Positions 1-7,715 of a stretch of DNA of 42,232 bases are shown in pieces. Numbering within the stretch: the stretch's first letter is position 1; each line of letters starts with the position of its first letter. Under the pieces are notes generated by a model that was not told where the DNA came from, did not search any database, and worked only from the letters and a program-made list of their open reading frames with translations. Both the position numbers and the translations under genes were made by a program. Source of the stretch: Sedimentisphaerales bacterium (GTDB lineage: Bacteria > Planctomycetota > Phycisphaerae > Sedimentisphaerales > Anaerobacaceae); the NCBI GenBank assembly GCA_016931715.1, contig JAFGEF010000029.1, forward strand, positions 1 through 42,232, written 5' to 3'.

Positions 1-1
1 A

Positions 2-2863
2 GGCTTGCTCAATAAAATAAACCAGCCGGATGAGAAGCTGATTCCCATCGGTATCGTAGATATTCATCGCGTCCAGTTGGGCGAACAATATAAGATGTTG
101 GAAAGAACCCTGCCGGTTATGCTTTCGGTGCGTTTGGGTCTTGAGCCGCAGATAATCATGTTAGAACGAGAAGATTTAAAAGTCCTGCTCGATGAAAAAT
201 TAAGAACCGAAGGCGAAGATAGTAAATTCTGGAATTCCGCAATACTCATAGACGGCTACCTGCAGCCAAACAGCGGTCAGTTGGAATTACACCTGAACCT
301 GAAACAAACCGCAGGCGAAAATATAAAATCTCTCACTGTTCCAGTCGAACCAAACGAACCATCTATCGCGATAGCTCAGGCGACAACCGAAATAATCCGG
401 CAATTACAAAACTCTCTCCCTGTTGCAAAATGGAATCCCGAACAGGAGGCTGAACAATTCTATAAACAAGGTCAAATGCTTTCAGATCATGGTCTCTATG
501 ATGAAGCATTAAGTCTTTATGAAACTGCTCATGCGCTTCAGCCGGAGAATATATTATACATTCAGTCGCTTTTTGAAAAATTATGGACTATAAGATTAAA
601 TATCGAAATGAAAAACAATGGTCATATTTATAGATCAAGTGATCAGAGCGAAGAAGCATATCAAAAATTTAATATTTTCTATTCGGACTTGGAATTGGCT
701 GAGTTAGTATCAATATTTATTCGTCAAATACATGATGGATATGAAGAAGGAGAATATTCAGCAGAATATATTTATGATCGCTGGCTGAAAAGCGGCGCGA
801 TTTTGGCCTTTTGGCCGAATCCGAACAACTATTTTTTGAGTGCAGCTTCTGTATCTTCTGAGCGGGTTAAATTAATTAACCGGGAAACACGCAAAATATG
901 GCTGGAAACTTGTGATAAAGCTCTTAAAAAACAAACACTATTGCCTGAATATAGGTTAATGAATAATCAAATCATGGCAAATCTGACTTGGATTAGTTCT
1001 GATGACCCATATGAATTAATTGAAAATATAAAGAAAGCTTTTAATGAGTTCGTTATGCCTCCTGAATTGGGAGGTCAAATCAAAAATGAGAGGGAAAGGA
1101 ATATTCTATATGACCGAGCTTTCAGAAATGCAGCTAAGAGTCAGTCATCATTAACCGCTTTGAAGGATTTAGGAGATTCATTGGATTTATTTCTAAAGCT
1201 TAGGCGAGATTTTCTATTAGAATTAACAAAAGTTAATGATTCTGTAGTCCGCTTTAATGCATACCTGGACTTAGGTTATTTACCCAATGCTAAAAGTGTG
1301 AGTGAGCAGGATAGAACACAGGCAAAGGCTTATACCTTAGAAGCGATAAAAATTCTTTCTGAAAATCTTGTGAATTCAGAAGTATCTTTTGCTCAATTTC
1401 CTTTATCTGAAATTAGTGAAATTAAAGATTGTCTTGCCAGACTTAATATTTCAAATGATCAATATCGTAATATTCCACCTGATGAATATATTAAAATATG
1501 GATCGATTTTTATGAACCATTAATAGAAAAAAAAGATGCAATAATTTTAGCATTATGTAATCCGGGGCTTGACGCGGGGCGTTTAGTTAGTAATGGTAAT
1601 TCTGATGAAATTAAAATAAAGTGGTATCAGCTTTTAGAACAAATGGCAGGAATTCTTTCAACTAATAAAAGTGATACAAGAATCATAACAGCACTAAGCA
1701 GTTTACGTGACTCAATGGCACAAATAAAAAAGCAATTTCCGGATATATTCAATTCTCAAGCATCAACTTTAAATGTAACTATGCTTCTTGGGAAAAACGA
1801 CTGGATCGTACCAATTCATTCTTCAGTTGGAATTACATTCGATACTTTGAAGGCCAAACAAGCAGGAGATTTGTTATGGATTGGCTTGTTATCCGAATCT
1901 AAATTGGGGCAAATAACAAGTAATGCTACTGTATGTCTTGCCGGTATTAATCTGAAAACAGAAAAATTAAATACATTATATCAGGCGGATGTTCCGATTA
2001 CTCCGGGACCAAGTCCAACTCAATTAACCAGTTTAGAAATTAGAAATAATGCTATATATGTTTCAATAAAAGATGGAGGTATTGTTGAATTTCCGATATC
2101 TAAAGCAGCAACTAAAGAATATATTAAAAATCCTGAAAGATTTTCGCTGGAAAATGGTTTGCCCTCAATGTATATTTCTTCGATAGCTGTGGAAAAAGAT
2201 AAACTATGGGTAGCCTATGGAGAAAGATTCCATGAAAGCGGCTTAGGGATATTTGATACAAATACACGGAAATGGGAATCGGTATTTTGCAGCACAATAA
2301 AAGAGGCGCCGCCATTCAATTCAGGCACGCCGTACCAGATTCAGAATATAACATTTGTGGCTCCTAATAAATATTTCTTTATACTGAATGACCCGATATT
2401 AGGAACTTCTGATATTGCAAAATGGTTGGGACTATGGGAAATGGATACGAATAAATACACAACTAATCAAATTGATATTGGTTATGGCGTATTAAGTTCA
2501 GGAAAACCTGTATTAGGAAGTTTTGGAAATAAATGGTGGCTATGGAGTTCGAATAATTCTCGCATGGCAGAATTTGATATTGTTACAGAAACTCACAAAT
2601 ATATCAATTGGGATCCGTATAAAGGTCATAGAAGCCATGATAATCGTGAATTGACTTCGGCTGCTATTCATAACAATATTCTTTGGGGCCAGTGGGGTGA
2701 AAGTCAGGTAATAAAAATACGTGTAGGGAACAAACTTGAAGAAGCTGAATTAATAAGTAATAACATTCTTGATGGTCAACCAGTCTGGAAGTTTGTAAGT
2801 ACAACATATGGATTGATTGGGATTGGTGAGGGTGTTGTGGGATTGATTGAGACGGATAATTGA
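2..2863 (+). CDS. CsgG-like/TPR/beta-propeller protein, 5' end cut by the window
   Basis: The reading frame is open from the first bases of the window, so the true start lies upstream; the first in-window start-like codon is TTG at 5. About 950 residues are visible. The N-terminal 130 residues (IPIGIVDI, LEREDLKVLLDEKL, then a segment about GYLQPNSG) resemble the CsgG/FlgO/TolB-like fold of envelope lipoproteins. A TPR-like helical pair follows at about residues 147-190 (FYKQGQMLSDHGLYDEALSLY), then a long helical region. The last 300-350 residues have repeated LWIGLL, IYVSIKDGGIVEF, LWVAYG and WWLWSS blades typical of a beta-propeller. The function is not known. An envelope-associated sensor or scaffold is an inference. 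The missing N-terminus prevents a signal-peptide call. Confidence 0.7.
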   Translation, partial: GLLNKINQPDEKLIPIGIVDIHRVQLGEQYKMLERTLPVMLSVRLGLEPQIIMLEREDLKVLLDEKLRTEGEDSKFWNSAILIDGYLQPNSGQLELHLNLKQTAGENIKSLTVPVEPNEPSIAIAQATTEIIRQLQNSLPVAKWNPEQEAEQFYKQGQMLSDHGLYDEALSLYETAHALQPENILYIQSLFEKLWTIRLNIEMKNNGHIYRSSDQSEEAYQKFNIFYSDLELAELVSIFIRQIHDGYEEGEYSAEYIYDRWLKSGAILAFWPNPNNYFLSAASVSSERVKLINRETRKIWLETCDKALKKQTLLPEYRLMNNQIMANLTWISSDDPYELIENIKKAFNEFVMPPELGGQIKNERERNILYDRAFRNAAKSQSSLTALKDLGDSLDLFLKLRRDFLLELTKVNDSVVRFNAYLDLGYLPNAKSVSEQDRTQAKAYTLEAIKILSENLVNSEVSFAQFPLSEISEIKDCLARLNISNDQYRNIPPDEYIKIWIDFYEPLIEKKDAIILALCNPGLDAGRLVSNGNSDEIKIKWYQLLEQMAGILSTNKSDTRIITALSSLRDSMAQIKKQFPDIFNSQASTLNVTMLLGKNDWIVPIHSSVGITFDTLKAKQAGDLLWIGLLSESKLGQITSNATVCLAGINLKTEKLNTLYQADVPITPGPSPTQLTSLEIRNNAIYVSIKDGGIVEFPISKAATKEYIKNPERFSLENGLPSMYISSIAVEKDKLWVAYGERFHESGLGIFDTNTRKWESVFCSTIKEAPPFNSGTPYQIQNITFVAPNKYFFILNDPILGTSDIAKWLGLWEMDTNKYTTNQIDIGYGVLSSGKPVLGSFGNKWWLWSSNNSRMAEFDIVTETHKYINWDPYKGHRSHDNRELTSAAIHNNILWGQWGESQVIKIRVGNKLEEAELISNNILDGQPVWKFVSTTYGLIGIGEGVVGLIETDN

Positions 2864-2983
2864 TTTTTAATCGTGACTTTTTCTTTTTAATTTCATATAT
2901 CTTGATTCGATAGCCGGATATTTCCCCCATTCAGTTTCGCTCAAGGTCAGAATGAGAATATTGAATAGTTCAACTTTAATTGT

Positions 2984-3952
2984 TTAAAAGTCTGGTATCT
3001 GATAAAGGTTTGCATAGCCGCTAAATACCTGATAAATCATCCAGATACAAATCAGGAAGTACACAAATTTCGGGAACCACTTTGCAAATGCAGAAAAGTA
3101 CAGTTCCGCTCTGTCACTGGAAATTTCAGCGATTTTATCAACGGTTTTAGTCAGCTCTCCCGTTTCCTCGCCTACCTGCCAGAGATTGCGATATTCCGAA
3201 GGCATTCGTTTGGAAAAACCATCAATAGCGGCGTTTCCCTCTTTAACGGATTCTACGCCGCCTTCAAATAATCTGGATACGGACGTATTACCAGCCAGCC
3301 TTGTCGCGAGAGGCAATGCCTGCATAATCGGCACGCCTGCTTTATAAAGCATACTGAAAGCAAATGCGAACCTCGATATCGAAAGCTCCCAAACAGCCTT
3401 GCCAAGCAGCGGCATCATCAATATTACAGCGTCCAGAATCCGCCTGATGGCTTTGGCTCTGTGAAATATACGATACAAATAAATAAGCATGAAGACTGAA
3501 ATATATATTACAAGTAAAGGTCCAAAAACCCGTAACAAATACATGTTGAAGGATATTGCCCCTGTAACGAGGTTGGGTAGCGGCACGATAAATAACGCTA
3601 TGTGAAGAATTAAAAGAGGAAAGATAAGCCCTGATTTCAGTATACGCAATATTTTTATGCGAAATTCATACCATTTCGAGAGGAGCAGGAAACATTCAGG
3701 ATATTTGCCTGAAGTTTCCGCGGCTTCGACAAGCATTAAATCAACCTGGTCGAATGTTCGATGATATTGTTTCATCGATTCGGATAATCCATCCCCTTTC
3801 GATATCGACTCTCTTACACCCAGAAACACTTTTTTTAGACTGCCCTGCAATCCTTCAGAAACGATATCGAATGACCTCAGAATGGATACTCCGGCATCGA
3901 GAGTAATCGAGAGATTATGATACGTTGTCGCAAGTTTATCGCTTTTACCCAT
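2984..3952 (-). CDS. Type II secretion / type IV pilus GspF-family membrane protein
   Basis: This is an inner-membrane platform protein of the GspF/PilC family, which organises pseudopilus assembly. It is 322 residues, shorter than the usual ~400. Two GspF domains are visible. The first is at about residues 5-105 (LDAGVSILRSFDIVSEGLQG, then VEAAETSGKYPECFLLLSKW). The second is at about 195-300 (FAFAFSMLYKAGVPIMQALP, then VGEETGELTKTVDKIAE). Hydrophobic segments lie near 110-130 and 140-165 and at the C-terminus. The cytoplasmic N-terminal extension of typical GspF is missing. No gspE or gspD neighbours are present, so it is an orphan. A pseudopilin is encoded about 3 kb away on the same strand, but not in the same operon. 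The family call is firm; the partners are unknown. Confidence 0.85.
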   Translation of the reverse strand: MGKSDKLATTYHNLSITLDAGVSILRSFDIVSEGLQGSLKKVFLGVRESISKGDGLSESMKQYHRTFDQVDLMLVEAAETSGKYPECFLLLSKWYEFRIKILRILKSGLIFPLLILHIALFIVPLPNLVTGAISFNMYLLRVFGPLLVIYISVFMLIYLYRIFHRAKAIRRILDAVILMMPLLGKAVWELSISRFAFAFSMLYKAGVPIMQALPLATRLAGNTSVSRLFEGGVESVKEGNAAIDGFSKRMPSEYRNLWQVGEETGELTKTVDKIAEISSDRAELYFSAFAKWFPKFVYFLICIWMIYQVFSGYANLYQIPDF

Positions 3953-4008
3953 TTTGCTTCTTTTCGCTTTCTATATGAATTTCCTGTCTTTTTAAATGTT
4001 CAAAGGAT

Positions 4009-4195
4009 TCTGCAAAATTGAAGTTAGACATATATTGTATGAAGAAAATCGGTTTAAAAGATTTTCTTCATACATTCTGCTGCATTGCTGTAACTGCTTA
4101 TTCATGAATAGTTTAAATTCATTGTTTAAGAAAGAAAAAATTAAACACAAGCAATTTTTTCTTTCTTAAAGTATGTCTAACTCCAATTTTGCAGA
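4009..4195. repeat. MITE-like palindromic element, copy 1 (187 bp)
   Basis: The element is bounded by 24-bp terminal inverted repeats at 4009-4032 and 4172-4195 (outer part TCTGCAAAATTG / CAATTTTGCAGA) with one mismatch. Inside are three further hairpins: 4036-4050 with 4060-4074 (perfect 15-bp stem), 4104-4109 with 4117-4122, and 4125-4142 with 4153-4170 (18-bp stem). A second full copy lies at 12712-12899 and a left-end fragment at 21917-21982. No open reading frame and no transposase are present. It lies between the divergent gspF-like gene and pgsA. No clear target-site duplication was found. Confidence 0.85.
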
Positions 4196-4361
4196 CCTCA
4201 ATAAATGTTCACATATTATCCCTAATAAAACGTTGCTATATTTCTCTCATTATTTTACTATACTTTGAAAAGGTTCGGAAGCGAAAACTTTTTTGGTTAA
4301 AAACTGTTACGCCGTAAAAATGATTTGTAAGAATTCAATTTCCTTCTCGAAAGGAAAAGAT

Positions 4362-4976
4362 ATGAAAATTACCTGGGCAACACGAATTACGATTCTAAGA
4401 ATATTGCTTTTATTCCCTTTTGTAAGTTTTATGCTGAAGATAAACGCACAGGAGCTTGACGAAATTGAGCGTAATATCATGCGGTATATTGCAGTAATTC
4501 TTTTCGTTGTAATGGCATTAAGCGACGGCATAGACGGCTACCTGGCACGACATAAAAACCAGATTACCAGGCTTGGCACTTTTCTGGATCCGCTGGCAGA
4601 CAAGCTGCTTATCACCTGTGCATGTCTATTACTGGCTTCGCAGAAAGCGCATGTTAAAGATTTCTGGCTTCCTCCGACTGTTGTTGTCTTCATTATCGGC
4701 AAAGACCTTCTGATATTAACAGGATTTATCATCGTATATTTTCTAACATCACATTTCCTTGTAGCTCCCGCTTTCGCAGGCAAGCTTGCCACAGCAATAC
4801 AATCGGTTATGGTAACAGCGATACTCATTGCCCCGGAGATTACGGTGTTACTGACGGGCTGGATATGGGTACTGCGATTTTTATGGTGGTCTGCGGCGGG
4901 AACTGCTATTTTTGCAACACTTGTTTACATTTATAAAGGAAGTCGGTATATTGAGCAATACGAGCAGAAGAATTAA
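4362..4976 (+). CDS. pgsA: CDP-diacylglycerol–glycerol-3-phosphate 3-phosphatidyltransferase
   Basis: This enzyme makes phosphatidylglycerol phosphate from CDP-diacylglycerol and glycerol-3-phosphate in the inner membrane. It is 204 residues, normal for PgsA. The CDP-alcohol phosphatidyltransferase signature DG-x2-AR-x8-G-x3-D-x3-D is complete (DGYLAR, then G, then FLDPLADK). Several hydrophobic helices follow. The start is the ATG at 4362 because AAAGGA stands just upstream and the protein then begins MKITWATRITILR as in the family. A longer frame reaching back to 4293 has no ribosome binding site. The gene is followed after 43 bp by ribBA on the same strand, so cotranscription is likely. 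PgsA rather than phosphatidylserine synthase is favoured by length and by the N-terminal WATRITILRIL segment. Confidence 0.92.
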   Translation: MKITWATRITILRILLLFPFVSFMLKINAQELDEIERNIMRYIAVILFVVMALSDGIDGYLARHKNQITRLGTFLDPLADKLLITCACLLLASQKAHVKDFWLPPTVVVFIIGKDLLILTGFIIVYFLTSHFLVAPAFAGKLATAIQSVMVTAILIAPEITVLLTGWIWVLRFLWWSAAGTAIFATLVYIYKGSRYIEQYEQKN

Positions 4977-5019
4977 CCTCGTGAAGTTTATATACGTTAT
5001 GTAATTAAGAGATTATTGA

Positions 5020-6261
5020 ATGACAGTAGAATTTAGTGGAATACCGGAAGTATTGGAAGACCTTCGTCAGGGCAAAATGATTATTCTTGTCGATGCCGAA
5101 GATCGTGAGAATGAAGGCGACCTTGTTTGTGCCGCAGAGAAAGTAACCCCTCAGATAGTAAATTTCATGGCAAAGTACGGTCGCGGCCTTATCTGTTTGC
5201 CTTTGACCCGCGACAAATGCAGTTCGCTCGGACTGTACCCGCAGGCCGCGGATAACACTGCTCGATTCGGAACTGCTTTTACGGTAAGTATAGACGCCGC
5301 CGAAGGAATAAGCACAGGTATCAGCGCTGCTGACAGGGCGCATACGATACAGGTGACAATTGCCGATAATACCAGGCCGAATGACCTTGCCAGGCCCGGG
5401 CATATTTTCCCGCTTCAGGCTCGTGACGGCGGCGTATTGGTGCGTGCAGGACAAACCGAAGGTGCTGTGGACCTTATGCGCCTGGCATCGATGAAGCCGG
5501 CGGCTGTTATTTGCGAAATTATGAACGAAGACGGCTCGATGGCAAGAGTGCCGGAGCTTTTGAAGTTCTGCGAAAAGCATAATATAAAAATAACTTCTAT
5601 TTCCAAGCTGATTGAATATCGCCTGCAGCGCGATACACAGATAAAACGCGTTGAGAGCGTGAACCTCCCTACTGATTATGGCGATTTTAACCTGATTGCT
5701 TACGAGAGCATCAGTTCATCAGAGCCTCATCTTGCATTATGCAAGGGAACTATCGGCCAGCTCGATGTTAGAGGAAATCCAATCGAACATGAAGAACCTG
5801 TTTTAGTGCGTGTGCATTCGGAATGTATGACGGGTGACTTGTTTCATTCTCAGCGATGCGATTGCGGCTTCCAGCTTATAACAGCAATGAAAATGATTGA
5901 GCAGGCAGGACAGGGAGCTTTGATTTATCTCAGACAGGAGGGACGAGGTATCGGCTTGACAAATAAACTTCATGCCTATAAACTCCAGGAGCAGGGACTT
6001 GATACTGTCGATGCAAATCTAAAATTGGGATTTTCCGCCGATAAAAGGGATTATGGAATCGGCGCTCAGATATGCCGTGACATAGGATTGAAGAATATAC
6101 GTATTTTAACAAACAATCCCAAAAAAATCAGCAGGCTTGAGGTGTACGGCATAAAAATTGTCGAGCAGGTTCCATTATTAGCCCAGCCCGGCCAGCATAA
6201 TATTAATTATTTAAGAACAAAGAAAAACCGTCTTGGACATATATTGGATGAAGACCTTTAA
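5020..6261 (+). CDS. ribBA: Bifunctional 3,4-dihydroxy-2-butanone-4-phosphate synthase / GTP cyclohydrolase II
   Basis: This fusion enzyme supplies both precursors of riboflavin: dihydroxybutanone phosphate from ribulose-5-phosphate, and the pyrimidine precursor from GTP. It is 413 residues, the usual length. The RibB domain is at about 1-200 (VDAEDRENEGDLVCAAE with the acidic metal-binding stretch; RPGHIFPLQA). The RibA domain is at about 205-405 (zinc ligands in HSECMTGDLFHSQRCDCG; LRQEGRGIGL). Both active-site regions look intact. The start ATG follows a weak AAGAGA. No FMN riboswitch is visible in the 43 bp after pgsA. The following lipoprotein gene may be cotranscribed. Confidence 0.95.
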   Translation: MTVEFSGIPEVLEDLRQGKMIILVDAEDRENEGDLVCAAEKVTPQIVNFMAKYGRGLICLPLTRDKCSSLGLYPQAADNTARFGTAFTVSIDAAEGISTGISAADRAHTIQVTIADNTRPNDLARPGHIFPLQARDGGVLVRAGQTEGAVDLMRLASMKPAAVICEIMNEDGSMARVPELLKFCEKHNIKITSISKLIEYRLQRDTQIKRVESVNLPTDYGDFNLIAYESISSSEPHLALCKGTIGQLDVRGNPIEHEEPVLVRVHSECMTGDLFHSQRCDCGFQLITAMKMIEQAGQGALIYLRQEGRGIGLTNKLHAYKLQEQGLDTVDANLKLGFSADKRDYGIGAQICRDIGLKNIRILTNNPKKISRLEVYGIKIVEQVPLLAQPGQHNINYLRTKKNRLGHILDEDL

Positions 6262-6280
6262 AAAGTATATAAAGTTGAAA

Positions 6281-6868
6281 ATGTTTAAAGTTTCTGAAGT
6301 TTATAAAACGCGAATTTTCGCACCTTCGGAATCTCCATACGGAAAACTGAGAACAATTTTATTGATTTCGCTCTTTTTACTTTTATTTTCCGGCTGTGAG
6401 CATCCCCAGACACCTTCCGGCCAGACCGCAGCAAGCGGAAGCGAACAGGAAAAATACATTTCTGTTTATTCACAATATTCACCTGTTAAAACTGATATTT
6501 TACCATTGACTGAATTTGTTATCGGCAAGGAAACTCAACAGAATGAAATCAATCTTTTCGTCAGCCTGCTCGATGCTTTTGGTTCACAAATAAAGTCACC
6601 ATGTATATTCCGTTTTGAGTTGTACGCCCGTGTTCAGCATTCTTCTGATCCCAAAGGCGACCGTGTGATGATTTGGCCGGACATGGATTTAAATGACCCT
6701 GTAATCAATAATGAATACTGGAGGAATTTTCTCAGGGCATATGAATTTAATCTGCCTTTTGAGCCACAGAGCAATCAGCCGTATATTCTCGAGGTCACAT
6801 GCATTTGCCCGAATAATAAACGCATTGCCTCTGAATTTATCTTAAAGGTGCAGAAGGAATCTATGTAG
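6281..6868 (+). CDS. Putative lipoprotein of unknown function
   Basis: This is a protein of about 195 residues with no recognised family. The N-terminal hydrophobic stretch TILLISLFLLLFSGC ends in a lipobox (LFSGC), so export and lipidation are likely. The mature part begins with a Pro/Ser/Gln-rich linker, then FVSLLDAFGSQIKSPCIFRF and a C-terminal beta-rich region (YILEVTCICPNNKRIASEFI). The start ATG at 6281 is 19 bp after the ribBA stop. An upstream ATG at 6248 would overlap ribBA and has no ribosome binding site. The signal sequence is unusually far from the start (about 25 residues), so the true start is uncertain. It ends 18 bp from the convergent pseudopilin gene. Confidence 0.7.
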   Translation: MFKVSEVYKTRIFAPSESPYGKLRTILLISLFLLLFSGCEHPQTPSGQTAASGSEQEKYISVYSQYSPVKTDILPLTEFVIGKETQQNEINLFVSLLDAFGSQIKSPCIFRFELYARVQHSSDPKGDRVMIWPDMDLNDPVINNEYWRNFLRAYEFNLPFEPQSNQPYILEVTCICPNNKRIASEFILKVQKESM

Positions 6869-6886
6869 CTTCCTTCAATCTAAATG

Positions 6887-7693
6887 CTATTTAAGGTCAA
6901 ATAGTGAATTATCGATTGGATTGAACCAGCCTAAATATAAATCAGCAGAATTTACTTCGTAAACATTTACGGAATCGAATTGTGCTATTTTACTATGACT
7001 GATATGTCCGTCTGCCCAGCCTATGTTAGAATTACTATTGTGACGGAAATGGATAGACGGTGACATGTAGAAACTTGCAACCGGAAGACCGTTTTTTACT
7101 GCGAAAGGCGGTTCGGCAAAAGAATATTCAATCAACGAATCTCCATCGTTACCCATTGCAGTATCAGAGAAAACAAGCGTTTGTGCCGGCATTCTGATTT
7201 CTTCTATTCTTGTAGTCTTTGCGTAAGCATTAAGCCAGTCCCGCTCAGTTATCAAGCCGGTTTGCCAAAGCCTGCTGCCTATATAAGTCATGTTGTACCC
7301 GTATCCGCCGCAGCCCTGCTCGTAATTTGTATTCCAGTCATGGTCTCTTACAAAAGACACTTTTAACGGACATTCTTTTACCTGTGCATTCGCAAGATAA
7401 CCTGACAAAGGACCCTTTTGCGAATCGAAAGGCTCATTGAGAGTATTTCTTGTTCCGTGCCAGCGATTCAGTCCCGGGCTATCCATCATATCACTTGCGG
7501 CCGGTACAAAAAATCCGTCATTTTCAGAAGCATAACTGATATTTGCCAGTAAAAGCTGATGAAGATTAGACTTGCATACCAAAGTTCGTGTCCCTTCCCG
7601 TGCTGATGTAAATGCAGGCAATGCTATCGACAGCAGCAAAGTAATGATACATATAACGACCAGTACCTCAATTAATGTAAAAGCTTTTCGCAT
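6887..7693 (-). CDS. Type IV pilin-like (pseudopilin) protein with H-x9-DG motif
   Basis: This 268-residue protein has an N-terminal prepilin methylation signal (KAFTLIEVLVVICIITLLLS). The cleavage position is Ala rather than the common Gly. The mature head has SNLHQLLLANISYASENDG and a C-terminal RHNSNSNIGWADGHISH, the H-x9-DG motif typical of planctomycete and lentisphaerote pseudopilins (DUF1559-like). It starts 22 bp downstream of the DUF4465 gene on the same strand. It has no promoter or strong ribosome binding site of its own in that gap, so it is probably the second gene of the cobalamin-riboswitch operon. It is likely assembled in or anchored to the inner membrane. Its role in the locus is inferred only. 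Confidence 0.85.
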   Translation of the reverse strand: MRKAFTLIEVLVVICIITLLLSIALPAFTSAREGTRTLVCKSNLHQLLLANISYASENDGFFVPAASDMMDSPGLNRWHGTRNTLNEPFDSQKGPLSGYLANAQVKECPLKVSFVRDHDWNTNYEQGCGGYGYNMTYIGSRLWQTGLITERDWLNAYAKTTRIEEIRMPAQTLVFSDTAMGNDGDSLIEYSFAEPPFAVKNGLPVASFYMSPSIHFRHNSNSNIGWADGHISHSKIAQFDSVNVYEVNSADLYLGWFNPIDNSLFDLK

Positions 7694-7715
7694 AATTCAC
7701 TTTTTACTTTCGATG

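Noticed and set aside
2925..2956. Possible terminator between the first gene and gspF-like gene
   Set aside because: CATTCAG...CAGAATG resembles a decayed REP repeat; stem is short and no T run follows it.
4977..5019. FMN riboswitch before ribBA
   Set aside because: The 43-bp gap is too short and holds none of the conserved FMN-box segments.
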